From: Cupriavidus basilensis OR16 | Lineage (GTDB): Bacteria > Pseudomonadota > Gammaproteobacteria > Burkholderiales > Burkholderiaceae | Length of the DNA: 64,000 nt | Direction of reading: 5' to 3' | Assembly: GCF_000243095.1 (NCBI RefSeq) | Contig: NZ_AHJE01000035.1 | Location: 44,992-108,991 of the forward strand | Part shown: positions 53,088 to 62,124 of the stretch, piece after piece | How the letters are laid out: each line of letters opens with the position of its first letter | Position numbering within the stretch: position 1 is the first letter of the stretch | Made by a program: the position numbers and the translations under genes | The notes under the pieces: model-generated | Told to the model about the DNA's origin: nothing | What the model saw: the letters and a program-made list of their open reading frames with translations, nothing else | Database searches by the model: none

Positions 53088-54032
53088 TTATGCGGCCAGA
53101 CGCGTTTGCGCCAGGCGCTCGGCGCAGGCGAGTGCGGCGCTGGTCATGATGTCGAGGTTGCCGGCATAGGCCGGCAGGTAGTGGGCGGCGCCCTCCACCT
53201 CCAGGAAGATCGAGGTCTTGAGCCCGCTCACCGGACCCAGCCCCGGGATGTTGAGCGGCGCGCTCGGATCGATGCGCTCGAACTGCACCCGTTGCTTGAG
53301 CCGGTAGCCCGGCACGTAGGCCTGCACTGCCTTTGCCATCGCTTGCACGCTGGCCTCGATGGCCGCCTGGTCGGCGTCTTCGGAGAGCGTGAAGACCGTG
53401 TCGCGCATCATCAGCGGCGGCTCGGCCGGGTTGAGCACGATGATGGCCTTGCCGCGCGCCGCGCCGCCTACCGAGCAGATCGCCTGGCTGGTGGTCTCGG
53501 TGAACTCGTCGATGTTGGCGCGCGTGCCCGGCCCGGCGGACCTGCTGGAGATCGACGCCACGATCTCGGCGTAGTGCACCTTGGCCACGCGGGACACCGC
53601 CGCCACCATCGGGATGGTGGCCTGGCCGCCGCAGGTCACCATGTTGATATTGCTGGCCTGGAGATGCTGGTCCAGGTTGACCACCGGCACCACGTATGGC
53701 CCGATCGCGGCCGGGGTCAGGTCGATCACCTGGATGCCGTGCTGCTGCAGGATCTTGTTGTGATGCGCGTGAGCGCCTGCCGAGGTCGCATCGAAGGCGA
53801 TGCGGATATCGCCAAAGCCTTCCATCGTCACCAGGCCTTCGATGCCCTCGGCGGTAGTCGGCACGCCGAGCCGCGCCGCCCGGGCCAGCCCATCCGAGGC
53901 GGCGTCGATGCCAACCATCGCACCCATTTCCAGATGCCGGCCGTGGCGCATCACCTTGATCATCAGGTCGGTGCCGATATTGCCGGAGCCGATGATGGCC
54001 ACCTTATGCTTGCCGCTTGTTTTCATGTCCAT
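53088..54032 (-). CDS. dmpF: Acetaldehyde dehydrogenase (acylating)
   Basis: Oxidises acetaldehyde to acetyl-CoA with NAD and CoA, in a channelling complex with the aldolase. The 314-residue DmpF/BphJ protein has the nucleotide loop [14 protein letters not shown] (residues 13-26) and the catalytic Cys134 in [13 protein letters not shown]. The dimerisation and CoA regions ([19 protein letters not shown]) are typical. Located between the tautomerase and aldolase genes. Pseudomonas dmp operons have the FGHI order, so this arrangement is rearranged. Confidence 0.95.
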   Translation of the reverse strand: MDMKTSGKHKVAIIGSGNIGTDLMIKVMRHGRHLEMGAMVGIDAASDGLARAARLGVPTTAEGIEGLVTMEGFGDIRIAFDATSAGAHAHHNKILQQHGIQVIDLTPAAIGPYVVPVVNLDQHLQASNINMVTCGGQATIPMVAAVSRVAKVHYAEIVASISSRSAGPGTRANIDEFTETTSQAICSVGGAARGKAIIVLNPAEPPLMMRDTVFTLSEDADQAAIEASVQAMAKAVQAYVPGYRLKQRVQFERIDPSAPLNIPGLGPVSGLKTSIFLEVEGAAHYLPAYAGNLDIMTSAALACAERLAQTRLAA

Positions 54033-54052
54033 GCTGACTCTCCGTTGCCGCT

Positions 54053-54244
54053 TCAGCGGCCGAGTGCTTTCGCCGTCTTGCCCGCGATGCCGAATTGCGT
54101 ATTGGGAACTTCGGTGATCATCACCCGTACCGACTCCACCGGCGCGCCGATCGATGCCACGGCGGCATCGGTCAGCGCGCGGATCAGGCGGGCCTTTTGA
54201 TCCTCGGTCCTCCCTTCGATCAAGAAGACTTGCATGATGGGCAT
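54053..54244 (-). CDS. dmpI: 4-Oxalocrotonate tautomerase
   Basis: The 63-residue hexamer-forming enzyme isomerises 2-hydroxymuconate to 2-oxo-3-hexenedioate. After removal of Met the catalytic Pro1 is exposed ([16 protein letters not shown]), and the conserved Arg residues (GR at 11-12 and VRVMITE near 39) are present. It starts 70 bp after dmpH and precedes dmpF by 20 bp in the phenol operon. Confidence 0.92.
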   Translation of the reverse strand: MPIMQVFLIEGRTEDQKARLIRALTDAAVASIGAPVESVRVMITEVPNTQFGIAGKTAKALGR

Positions 54245-54314
54245 AGTGTTTCTCCTGCTCAGTTCGATTTATTTCGATTTACTTCGATTCAGTTCAGTGC
54301 GGTCCTGGTTCGGT

Positions 54315-55103
54315 TCAAACGAACCGCATCGACACCGTGCCCAGGCGCTGGTAGCGCACCGTGATGTTGTCGCCGGCCGCCACCGCGATGGCCTCGGTCA
54401 CGCCGCCGGTCATGATGAAGGTGCCCGCGGGCAGTTCGCGCCCGCGCGCGCCCAGCATGTTGGCCAGCATGGCCACGCTGCTGGCCGGGTGGCCGAGCAC
54501 GGCGGCGCCGGCGGCGGTGGCGACCACCTCGCCGTTTTTTTCCAGCACCACGCCGAGGTTCTTCAGGTCGATCCCCTCGGCGCCGCGATGCGTGCCACCG
54601 ACGACAAAGCGGGCCGACGATGTGTTGTCCGCGATCACGCTCTTCAAGTCGAAGCGGAAGTGCTCATAGCGCGAGTCGATCACCTCCACCGCCGGCACAA
54701 CGAAATCCGTCGCGGCCAGCACGTCGCCGATATGGCAGCCCGGCCCCTTGAGCGGATGCTTGAGCACGAAGGCGATCTCGGCCTCCACCTTGGGGTGGAT
54801 CAGCGGTGCGGTATCGATGGCGCCACCGTCCATGCAGGCGCCGTAGTCGGTCAGGAAGCCGTAGACCGGTTCCGTCACGCCCATCTGGCGCATCTTGGCG
54901 AACGAGGTCAGCCCCATCTTGAGCCCGGCGATGCGGGTGCCGCGCGCTGCCTTGCGCGCCCGGATCGCGTCCTGGATGGCGTAGGCGTCGTCCCAGTCCA
55001 TGTCGGGATGAGTGTCGGTGATCTTGCGCACCGGCTCGCGGTTGAGTTCGGCGTTTTCCAGGTGCTCGGCAAGCTGCTGGATGGTGTCTTGGGTGAGGTT
55101 CAT
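54315..55103 (-). CDS. dmpH: 4-Oxalocrotonate decarboxylase
   Basis: Decarboxylates 2-oxo-3-hexenedioate to 2-hydroxypenta-2,4-dienoate. The 262-residue protein belongs to the hydratase/decarboxylase family (AGLKMGLTSFAKMRQMGV, PKVEAEIAFVLKHPLKGPG with the metal-binding acidic residues, VIDSRYEHFRF). ATG 55103 gives the normal length. It forms a complex with the paralogous hydratase encoded just upstream (DmpE), so the unstable product is passed on directly. Confidence 0.93.
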   Translation of the reverse strand: MNLTQDTIQQLAEHLENAELNREPVRKITDTHPDMDWDDAYAIQDAIRARKAARGTRIAGLKMGLTSFAKMRQMGVTEPVYGFLTDYGACMDGGAIDTAPLIHPKVEAEIAFVLKHPLKGPGCHIGDVLAATDFVVPAVEVIDSRYEHFRFDLKSVIADNTSSARFVVGGTHRGAEGIDLKNLGVVLEKNGEVVATAAGAAVLGHPASSVAMLANMLGARGRELPAGTFIMTGGVTEAIAVAAGDNITVRYQRLGTVSMRFV

Positions 55104-55135
55104 GGCAATGTCCTGGGCTGCTATATGGAGTCCAA

Positions 55136-55918
55136 TCAAATGAAGCGCACGCCGGCAGAGCCGATGCCGCCCAGGCTGATGCGAAGCTGGTCGCCGGCCT
55201 TGACCGGCACCATCGCGGCCAGCGAGCCGGACAGGATCACCTCGCCCTTGTTCAGCCCGATGCCAAGACGGCCCAGCGTATTGGCCAGCCACGCCACGGC
55301 GTTGGCCGGATGGCCAAGCGCGGCGGCGCCCGCGCCGGTGGCGACGATCTCGCCGTTCTTCTCCAGCGTCATGCCGACTGTGCCGAGATCAAGGCCGCGC
55401 GGGTCTACGGCGGCGTCGCCCAGGACGAACACGCCGGACGATGCGTTGTCCGCCACGGTGTCCTGGATCCGGATCTTCCAGTCGCGGATGCGCGAGTCGA
55501 CGATCTCGAAGCACGGCAGCACGTAGGCGGTGGCGCGCAGCACGTCGGCGTTGGTCACACCAGGCCCTGCCAGGTCCTCCTTCAGCACGAAGGCGATCTC
55601 GCCCTCGGCCTTGGGCGCGATCAGCGTATCGGCGGCGATGGCCGCGCCATCGGCGTAGACCATGCCGGACAGCAGGTGCCCAAAATCCGGCTGGTGCACA
55701 TCGAGCATGTCCATCACCGCCCGGCTGGTCACGCCGATCTTCTTGCCGATCACGCGCTCGCCCGCGTCGAGCCGGTGTTGCACCATGGCGAGCTGGATGC
55801 GGTAGGCATCGTCGATGCAAAGCTCGGGATAGCGCTCGGTTAGCGGCGCGACGGCCTGCCGCATGGACAGCGCGTGGTGCAGGCTGGCGCCGATGTCGAG
55901 GATTTGTTCGGGTTTCAT
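55136..55918 (-). CDS. dmpE: 2-Oxopent-4-enoate (2-hydroxypentadienoate) hydratase
   Basis: Adds water to 2-hydroxypenta-2,4-dienoate, giving 4-hydroxy-2-oxovalerate. The 260-residue protein shares the fold and motifs of DmpH (GKKIGVTSRAVMDMLDV, PKAEGEIAFVLKEDLAGPG, EIVDSRIRDWKIRIQDT), which shows their common origin by duplication. The start ATG 55918 lies 8 bp after the dmpC stop. Part of the phenol operon. Confidence 0.93.
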   Translation of the reverse strand: MKPEQILDIGASLHHALSMRQAVAPLTERYPELCIDDAYRIQLAMVQHRLDAGERVIGKKIGVTSRAVMDMLDVHQPDFGHLLSGMVYADGAAIAADTLIAPKAEGEIAFVLKEDLAGPGVTNADVLRATAYVLPCFEIVDSRIRDWKIRIQDTVADNASSGVFVLGDAAVDPRGLDLGTVGMTLEKNGEIVATGAGAAALGHPANAVAWLANTLGRLGIGLNKGEVILSGSLAAMVPVKAGDQLRISLGGIGSAGVRFI

Positions 55919-55926
55919 GGCCTGGC

Positions 55927-57381
55927 TCACAGTTTCACGCAGACATTGCGCAGTTCGGTATAGAACTCCAGCGAGTGCACCCCGCCCTCGCGGCCGATGC
56001 CGGATTGCTTGGCGCCGCCGAAGGCAGTGCGCAGGTCGCGCAGGAACCACGCGTTGATCCAGCAGATGCCCACCTCCAACGCGCTGCCCATGCGGTGCGC
56101 GGTGCCCAGATCGGACGTCCATACGGTCGCGGCCAGCCCGTAAGGCGTGTCGTTGGCAAGCCGGATCACGTCTTCCTCGGTATCGAACGGCGCGATATGG
56201 CAGCAAGGACCGAAGATCTCCTCGCGGATCACCGCCGAGTCCTCCGGCAAGCCGGTCCAGATGGTGGGCTGCACCCAGGCACCCTCGGCCAGCGCGCCGG
56301 GCATGTCGGGCACGCCGCCGCCGGTGACCACCGTGGCCCCCGCATCCGCCGCCTTCTTGTAATAGGAGAGCACCTTGGCGCGGTGCTCCAGCGACACCAG
56401 CGGGCCCATGTTCACGCCCTCGTCGCCCGGGCGGCCCACACGCAGGCCTTCAGCCTTGGCCTTGAGCGCCGTGACGAAACGCTCGAAGATCGGCCGCTGC
56501 ACATAGACGCGCTCCGTGCCCAGGCAGACCTGGCCGCTGTTCTCGAAGGCCGAGCGGGTGATGCCGGCAACCGCCTTGTCGAAATCCGCGTCGGCGAAGA
56601 CGATGCCGGCGTTCTTGCCGCCCAACTCGAACGAGACCGGGCGCACGCCATTGGCGGCGGCTTTCATGATGGCCTCGCCGGTCCGGGTCTCGCCGGTGAA
56701 GGTGATGCCGTTCACGTCCGGGTGCGCGCTCAGCAAGGCCCCGGCGGAATCCGGGCCGAAGCCGTGGACCACGTTATAGACGCCCGGCGGCACGCCAGCC
56801 TCGTTCATCACCTCGCCAAGCAAGGTGGCGGTGGCGGGCGTCTCCTCCGATGGCTTGACCACCACCGTATTGCCGCACGCCAGCGCCGGGCCGACCTTCC
56901 AGGTCATCAGCAGCAACGGCAGGTTCCAGGGGCATACCACGCCGATTACCCCACGGGGCGAGCGCACCGCGTAGTTGATGGCCTCGCCGCCGTCCGGCGT
57001 CGCCATGGCGAAGCTCTCGGCAGGCACGTTCTTGATCAGGTCGGCGAACACCTTGAAATTGGCGGCGCCGCGCGGGATGTCGACGTGGCTGGCCAGCGAG
57101 CGCGGCTTGCCGGTGTCGGCGATCTCGGCTTGCAGGAAGTCGTCGAAGCGGCGGTTGATGCCGTCGGCCACCGCATGCAGGAGCTCGACCCGCTGCGCCA
57201 CGGTCATCTTGCCCCACGGCCCCCGCAGTGCTTGCCTTGCCGCAGCCACCGCCGCATCGACCTCGGCCTGCCCGGCTTCGTGCACACGGGCGATCAGGCT
57301 GTTGTCGACCGGGTTGCGGTCGTCGAACTGGCGGTTGGTGGCCACCCATTCGCCGTTGATGAAGTTCTTGAACTCTTTCAT
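55927..57381 (-). CDS. dmpC: 2-Hydroxymuconic semialdehyde dehydrogenase
   Basis: NAD-dependent oxidation of the ring-fission product 2-hydroxymuconic semialdehyde to 2-hydroxymuconate, feeding the 4-oxalocrotonate branch. The 484-residue ALDH starts MKEFKNFINGEWV and has catalytic Glu252 (FELGGKN) and Cys286 (NSGQVCLGTERVY), with CPWNLPLLLMTWK for the cofactor. It is the only entry to the lower pathway here, because no hydrolase gene (dmpD) is in the operon. Confidence 0.95.
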   Translation of the reverse strand: MKEFKNFINGEWVATNRQFDDRNPVDNSLIARVHEAGQAEVDAAVAAARQALRGPWGKMTVAQRVELLHAVADGINRRFDDFLQAEIADTGKPRSLASHVDIPRGAANFKVFADLIKNVPAESFAMATPDGGEAINYAVRSPRGVIGVVCPWNLPLLLMTWKVGPALACGNTVVVKPSEETPATATLLGEVMNEAGVPPGVYNVVHGFGPDSAGALLSAHPDVNGITFTGETRTGEAIMKAAANGVRPVSFELGGKNAGIVFADADFDKAVAGITRSAFENSGQVCLGTERVYVQRPIFERFVTALKAKAEGLRVGRPGDEGVNMGPLVSLEHRAKVLSYYKKAADAGATVVTGGGVPDMPGALAEGAWVQPTIWTGLPEDSAVIREEIFGPCCHIAPFDTEEDVIRLANDTPYGLAATVWTSDLGTAHRMGSALEVGICWINAWFLRDLRTAFGGAKQSGIGREGGVHSLEFYTELRNVCVKL

Positions 57382-57440
57382 GTTGTCTCGCTGGTTGCGC
57401 ACAGGGCGTGCCGCGTTGTCGTGCTGGCGTTTCGCTCCGA

Positions 57441-58373
57441 TCACGTCAGTACACTCAGGAACGATTCATTCAGCTTGCGGTCGTGATAGAAGATCGCCCG
57501 GCCCAGTTCGTTGTCGGTCCACGTGATGGTCGGCTTGTCGGGATAGTGGATATAGCCGCCCGAGAAGACCTCATTCCGGTTGCCCGAAGGATCGAAGAAA
57601 TAGATCGTCGCGCCGCGCGTGATGCCGTGCCGCGTCGGCCCGATATCGAGCGACACATCCTTCTTGGAAATGATGTCGGCGGCCTTCAGCACTTCGCCCC
57701 AGTTGTCCAGGTTGAACGAGGCGTGATGGAACTTGTTCTTCTCCGCGTGCCGGATGAAGGCAATGTCATGCGCCTTGTTGGAGCAGGTCAGGAAGGCGCC
57801 GATCATCATCTTGTCAGGGCCGGCCACCACCTCCTCGGACAGCGTGAAGCCAAGCACGTCGCGGAACAGCTTGACGGTGCCGTCCAGGTCGTCGCCGTAC
57901 AACAGGCAATGATCGAAGCGGCTGGGCGCCATGCCGCGCAGGTCGTCCGGCCACGGGTCGGGATTGCTGTCGCCGGTCAGGCAGCCCAGCTTGTCCTTGT
58001 CGGCAAACAGTTCGATGGCATGTCCGGTGGGAATGGTGAAGCGAAAACGCACGCCGGTGCGCGGATGCTCGCCGGCGGGAATCCACTGGAAGCCCGAAGC
58101 CAGTCCTGACTGCTCCACCTCCTGCGCCAGCCGCTCCAGCGTGCGGCCACTGTCCACGCGAAAGCCCATGTAATCCATGCCCGGGCTGTCGGCCTCGCGC
58201 AGCACGACGCTATGGTGATCGTGCTCGTCCCACGCCTTCAGATAGACGCGGCCCTTGTCGTCGCGCGCGGTTTCGATCAGCCCGAGTACCTCGGTGTAGT
58301 GCCTGAGCGCCGGTTCGAGCTCCAGCACGCGCAGTGCCACGTGCCCCGGGCGCAATACGCCTGTCAATGCCAT
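57441..58373 (-). CDS. dmpB: Catechol 2,3-dioxygenase
   Basis: Extradiol ring cleavage of catechol to 2-hydroxymuconic semialdehyde, with Fe(II). The 310-residue two-domain vicinal-oxygen-chelate protein has the iron ligands His155 (RFDHCLLYG), His216/217 (KFHHASFNL) and Glu268 (NRNEVFSGG), and starts [16 protein letters not shown], as in type I.2.A enzymes. It follows the ferredoxin gene, with a 12-bp tandem repeat between them, and is followed by dmpC. Confidence 0.96.
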   Translation of the reverse strand: MALTGVLRPGHVALRVLELEPALRHYTEVLGLIETARDDKGRVYLKAWDEHDHHSVVLREADSPGMDYMGFRVDSGRTLERLAQEVEQSGLASGFQWIPAGEHPRTGVRFRFTIPTGHAIELFADKDKLGCLTGDSNPDPWPDDLRGMAPSRFDHCLLYGDDLDGTVKLFRDVLGFTLSEEVVAGPDKMMIGAFLTCSNKAHDIAFIRHAEKNKFHHASFNLDNWGEVLKAADIISKKDVSLDIGPTRHGITRGATIYFFDPSGNRNEVFSGGYIHYPDKPTITWTDNELGRAIFYHDRKLNESFLSVLT

Positions 58374-58422
58374 GACTGTCTCCTTGATGATGGGGTGATT
58401 GGTCCATCTTGTTTTGCTGCTC

Positions 58423-58791
58423 TTATTGCCACTTTCTTTGCCGCTTTCTTTGCCGCTTTCTTTGCTGCTTTCTTTGCCGCTTTCTTTGCTGCTTTATTGC
58501 GGCTTGTTCAACGGTTCTTGCGCCGCGCCCTGCCGCTCCCGCTGCTCCCGCTGCTTGTCCAGGCAGCGCTGCAGCAACGCCACGGTCCTCCGCCTCCGAC
58601 AGGCAGGCGCGGCTCATCTTGGCGGTGTGGTAGCGGCCGGCCTCGATGCGCACCTTGCACACCCCGCAGCCGCCGCCCCGGCAGCCCGCGGGTATGCCGC
58701 GCTTGCCCAGGGCTTCCATGGCGCGCAGCAGGTTCTGCTCCCGCGCGCAGGGGTAGCACTGGCCGCTTCCCGCGATCTCGACGGTATGCAT
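58423..58791 (-). CDS. dmpQ: Plant-type [2Fe-2S] ferredoxin (DmpQ/XylT-like), probable 1-nt frameshift
   Basis: DmpQ/XylT ferredoxins reduce and reactivate oxidised catechol 2,3-dioxygenase. Cys37, Cys42 and Cys45 ([15 protein letters not shown]) are in place, and the family text [18 protein letters not shown] follows. In the frame as given the fourth cysteine is missing, and the tail is a repetitive QRKR/QRKQ stretch read through a tandem repeat. If one base is restored at about 58583 (GACCG-C-GTGG), the protein continues [14 protein letters not shown], placing the fourth Cys 32 residues after the third, as in DmpQ. It then ends at a TAA at 58494, so the true gene is probably 58494-58791. 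Confidence 0.8.
   Translation of the reverse strand: MHTVEIAGSGQCYPCAREQNLLRAMEALGKRGIPAGCRGGGCGVCKVRIEAGRYHTAKMSRACLSEAEDRGVAAALPGQAAGAAGAAGRGARTVEQAAIKQQRKRQRKQQRKRQRKRQRKWQ
58431..58490. repeat. 12-bp tandem repeat (5 copies) between dmpQ and dmpB
   Basis: Five near-identical copies of GCTTTCTTTGCC (with C/T variation in the last position and A at the first base of copy 1) run from 58431 to 58490, with degenerate flanks on both sides. Confidence 0.85.
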
Positions 58792-58804
58792 GCCGCGCCC
58801 CTGG

Positions 58805-59872
58805 TCAGATCTTGAACAGCGGACTGCGCGCGCTGTTCTGCGCATCGCCGGCCGAGATGAACTTCTCGGTGTGGATGTCCTCCTCGAACAGCCGGCCCTG
58901 CATCAACGTACGGATGCAAGCCTCGATCATCGGCGGCGGGCCGCACAGGTAGGCCTTGTGGCCACGGAAGTCCGCGGTGGCGCCATGGGCGTAAAGCCCG
59001 TGCAGCACGTCGTGCACGTAACCGCGCGCGCCATCCCAGCCACTGTCCGCGGGTTCGTCGGAGAGTGCGGGCACATAGCGGAAATTGGGATGCGCGCCGG
59101 CCAGCGCACGGAACGCCTCGTCGTAGTACAGCTCCGTGCGGTTGCGCGCGCCTTGCACCAGCGTGATCGGCAAGGTCTCGCCGGCGCCCAGCATGTCCAG
59201 GATCATGGCGCGCGGGCTCGACAGGCCCGAGCCGCCCGCCAGGAACAGCATCGGCTTTCGCGCCGACTTGCGCACGAAAAAGCGGCCGTAAGGCGCGGAG
59301 AATCCGAGTTCGTCACCCACCGACAGCTGCTCGTGCAGGTAGGCGGTGGCCTGCCCGCCTTCCACCCGCCGCACATGCAGTTCCACCAGCTCGTCACCAG
59401 GACGGTTGGCCAGCGAGAACGCACGCGGCTGGTCGCAGCCCGGCACGTGCAGGTTCAGGTACTGGCCGGCCTGGAAGGCCGTCGTATCGCCCCCCTTCAC
59501 CCGCAGCCAGATGCCGCGGATGGTGGGCGTCAACGCGCGGGCCTCCACCACCTCGGCGCGATAGTCGGCCAGCGGCAGGCCTAGCGAGTCGGCGTCCTCC
59601 TCGATATCGGCCTCGATCACCATGTCGGACTGCGCGGTGGCGCAGCAGGCCAGGCACTGGCCGCCATCGCGCTCGAAGTCCATCAGCGCGAAGCTGGAGG
59701 CCTCCCCATGCTCGAATTCGCCGTCCACCACCTGCACCTTGCAGGTGGCGCACAGCCCGTGGCAACAGGCGTGCGGCAACCACACTCCGTTACGCAGGCA
59801 AGCATCCAGCACGGTCTGGCCCGGTGCGATGGGGATGGTCTGCCCGATCGGTTCAATGGTCAGGGAATACAT
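58805..59872 (-). CDS. dmpP: Phenol hydroxylase reductase component P5
   Basis: Passes electrons from NADH through FAD and a [2Fe-2S] cluster to the diiron oxygenase. The 355-residue protein has an N-terminal ferredoxin domain (Cys36, Cys41, Cys44 in ACCHGLCATC, and Cys73 or Cys76), the FAD-binding RAFSLAN motif, the NAD-binding FLAGGSGLSSPRAMIL, and CGPPPMIEACIRTL at the end. Length equals DmpP/PhlF. It lies between dmpO and the ferredoxin gene. Confidence 0.95.
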   Translation of the reverse strand: MYSLTIEPIGQTIPIAPGQTVLDACLRNGVWLPHACCHGLCATCKVQVVDGEFEHGEASSFALMDFERDGGQCLACCATAQSDMVIEADIEEDADSLGLPLADYRAEVVEARALTPTIRGIWLRVKGGDTTAFQAGQYLNLHVPGCDQPRAFSLANRPGDELVELHVRRVEGGQATAYLHEQLSVGDELGFSAPYGRFFVRKSARKPMLFLAGGSGLSSPRAMILDMLGAGETLPITLVQGARNRTELYYDEAFRALAGAHPNFRYVPALSDEPADSGWDGARGYVHDVLHGLYAHGATADFRGHKAYLCGPPPMIEACIRTLMQGRLFEEDIHTEKFISAGDAQNSARSPLFKI

Positions 59873-59887
59873 CGTCTGCCTCCTACC

Positions 59888-60247
59888 TTAGCTGCAACTG
59901 CCGCCAATGCCGTCCAGTCCCGGGGTGCGCAAGCGGATCACCGCCTTGTGGCCCAGGCCGTTCTCTTCCAGCGTGCGCTCGAGATCCGGCTGCCAGGGCT
60001 CGCCGCCGCGCAGCCATTCCACGCGGCTCCAGTCGATGCGGGCAAAATCGGGGTGATAGCCGTAGACGCCCGGCAGCACGTTCTCCACGACCTCGCGCCA
60101 GGACATCGACGGCGCAAAGGGAAAGCAATGCGGTGCGCAAAACAGCAGGTGGCGGTCCCAGCCGATATAGAGCAGGCGGTTGCCGTGGAACACCGCTTCG
60201 CGGTCGGCGGGCTCGAACGCGTAGGGGCCAATGGATACGACGGACAT
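59888..60247 (-). CDS. dmpO: Phenol hydroxylase component P4 (DmpO)
   Basis: A small 119-residue subunit of the multicomponent phenol hydroxylase, the gamma chain of the (alpha-beta-gamma)2 oxygenase. MSVVSIGPYAFEPADREAVFHGNRLLYIGWDRHLLFCAPHCFP is characteristic of the P4 family. The start at 60247 has AAGGAGACC upstream. It follows dmpN by 32 bp. Confidence 0.93.
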   Translation of the reverse strand: MSVVSIGPYAFEPADREAVFHGNRLLYIGWDRHLLFCAPHCFPFAPSMSWREVVENVLPGVYGYHPDFARIDWSRVEWLRGGEPWQPDLERTLEENGLGHKAVIRLRTPGLDGIGGSCS

Positions 60248-60279
60248 GGTGGTCTCCTTATCTTTTGGTTGCCGGCTGC

Positions 60280-61794
60280 TCAGGCTGCCGCGCCCGGCAC
60301 GCCCTTCCAGGCGTTCCAGTTCTTCTGATCCTGCGAGCCCTCGAAATCGAGGTTGTCCGCGCCCGGGTTGATGCGGTACCACTTGAGCACGTCGTCAAGC
60401 GATCCACCGCCGCAGTTGCCCTGGTAGATCTGGTGCACGGGCAACCAGGCCTGCGCGTACTTCTGCGGCTCGCCGTCGAAGATGTCCTTGCAGCCGTCCG
60501 AGCAGAAGTGGAACTGCATGCCGTGGTAGCTGCTCTCCCGGTAGCAGGTCTGGGTCGGGTCGTCCGGCTCCGAGAACACCATCGGGATCTGGCAGGTCTG
60601 GCACAGCATGGGCAGCGTGGCGTTGTAGAAGCGCTCCCCTTGCTGCTGGCGTTCCTGCCAGTAATCGAGCCGCGGCTTGTAGTAGCGCGCGAAGGTGTCG
60701 GGATACTTCTCCGTCAGCCAGGCCATTTCGTCCTGCTTGGGCACCCAGGTATGGAAGCCGGCCGCGGCGGCGTAGTTGTAGAAGGTGCCCCAAGCCTCGT
60801 GGGTGATGCGATCCTTGGTCTTGGTGGCCACCTCGTGATACTTGGGCATGCGCAAGCCGTAGCGCTCCAGGTCCTTGAACAGCGCGCCGCCGGCCTGCTC
60901 GAAGTACATCTCCCAGGCTTCGGCCCACGACATCACGCGCTTGGGCAGCATGTAGTCCATCATCATGCCGACCAGCGTAAGCAGGCGGAAGCCGCGCCAG
61001 AACCATTTGTCCAGCCACTTCTGCAGGATGGGGATATTGTCCGGGTCCTGCTGGCACAGGAACTTCACCACCTCCAGGCCCAGCGTCATATGGCGCGATT
61101 CGTCGGACTGTGCCGAGAAGCCAAAGGTCACCGTGGCCATGTCGCCGTTGTAGGCGGCACCGGACATGAAGGGCATGAACAGCAGGTTGGTCAGCACATA
61201 CTCGAAGGAGAACGAGATCGCGGTGATGAACTCGAACGGCCCCGCGCTCATGGCATCCTCAAAATAGGACTTGGGCACGGACAGGTACCAGACCCGGTCG
61301 TGCATATGCTGCCATTCGCCGAAGCCGTTGAAGTACTTGTTGTAGACCGACAGCGTGTGCATCTGGGTCTGGGCATGGCGCAGCTCGTCGACCGACTGCA
61401 TCTGCGCCGCAACCCGCGCGCCGGCGCCGCGGAAGTGCCGCCCGAGGTGGGCATAGCCGCGGTGCGCCGCATATTCGAGCGGCGTCACGCCGGTCAGGAA
61501 CAGCCGCAGCGCGTTCAGGTAGCGCGGGTCCGAGACGTTGAGGTGGCCGTTGTTCTGCACGAACGAATCGATGATCGCGTACAGCTTGCGCTCCTTCTCC
61601 GACTGGTATTTCCAGTAGGCGTCCATGGTCATGCGGAACGGGTCTTCCCATTTGTCCCAGTCATGGATCTTGATGCCCTCGTACTTGTCGTAGGGAAAGA
61701 CCTTGTCCATCGGCTCGTAGGTGGTTTCCCAACCGAGGTCGCGGGTCATCGTCGCGTATTTTTCCCGCAGGTTCAGCTTCTTGCGTGCGTCCAT
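60280..61794 (-). CDS. dmpN: Phenol hydroxylase component P3, large oxygenase subunit
   Basis: The catalytic diiron subunit, which hydroxylates phenol to catechol. The 504-residue protein shows the two carboxylate-bridged iron motifs: Glu107, Glu137-xx-His140 (SVDELRHAQTQ), then Glu232-xx-His235 (SDESRHMTLGL). A C-terminal YHS-like cysteine segment (MLCQTCQIPMVF, FHFCSDGCKDIF) probably binds zinc. The protein is typical of DmpN/PhlD/toluene-monooxygenase alpha chains. Confidence 0.96.
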   Translation of the reverse strand: MDARKKLNLREKYATMTRDLGWETTYEPMDKVFPYDKYEGIKIHDWDKWEDPFRMTMDAYWKYQSEKERKLYAIIDSFVQNNGHLNVSDPRYLNALRLFLTGVTPLEYAAHRGYAHLGRHFRGAGARVAAQMQSVDELRHAQTQMHTLSVYNKYFNGFGEWQHMHDRVWYLSVPKSYFEDAMSAGPFEFITAISFSFEYVLTNLLFMPFMSGAAYNGDMATVTFGFSAQSDESRHMTLGLEVVKFLCQQDPDNIPILQKWLDKWFWRGFRLLTLVGMMMDYMLPKRVMSWAEAWEMYFEQAGGALFKDLERYGLRMPKYHEVATKTKDRITHEAWGTFYNYAAAAGFHTWVPKQDEMAWLTEKYPDTFARYYKPRLDYWQERQQQGERFYNATLPMLCQTCQIPMVFSEPDDPTQTCYRESSYHGMQFHFCSDGCKDIFDGEPQKYAQAWLPVHQIYQGNCGGGSLDDVLKWYRINPGADNLDFEGSQDQKNWNAWKGVPGAAA

Positions 61795-61841
61795 GGTGTT
61801 CTGTCTCCGTTTGTCTTTGTCTTTGCCGTGGGCGGCCCGTC

Positions 61842-62114
61842 TCAGGCGTTCCAGTGCAGGGTGAAGGCGTCGTCGTCTTCGTCGATGTTTCCCGACAGCG
61901 AAATCAGGTTCAGGTGGATCTCCTGCAGGTCCCAGTCGCGCCCGAGCTTGTCGGAGACCAGTTCGCGCAGGATGGTCAGGTGCCCAGGCGCATCGATCTT
62001 CACCATGGCGGGAAACTGCGACACCACGGCGTGCGGGTTGGCCTCGGTGATGGCCTCGATGATGGGACGGGTGTCGTCATTGCTCTGCAGCGCGATATAG
62101 ACGTTGGCGGTCAT
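61842..62114 (-). CDS. dmpM: Phenol hydroxylase activator component P2
   Basis: A 90-residue cofactor-free effector protein that couples the reductase and oxygenase (DmpM/MmoB family). Family text is SNDDTRPIIEAITEANPHAVV and FPAMVKIDAPGHLTILRELVSDKLGRDWDLQEIHLNLISLSG. It starts 10 bp after the dmpL stop and precedes dmpN by 47 bp. Confidence 0.95.
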   Translation of the reverse strand: MTANVYIALQSNDDTRPIIEAITEANPHAVVSQFPAMVKIDAPGHLTILRELVSDKLGRDWDLQEIHLNLISLSGNIDEDDDAFTLHWNA

Positions 62115-62124
62115 GGCAGGCTCC

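Noticed and set aside
55441..57486. 681-residue rightward open frame across the dmp genes
   Set aside because: Antisense of dmpE and dmpC; composition is typical of shadow frames in GC-rich DNA.
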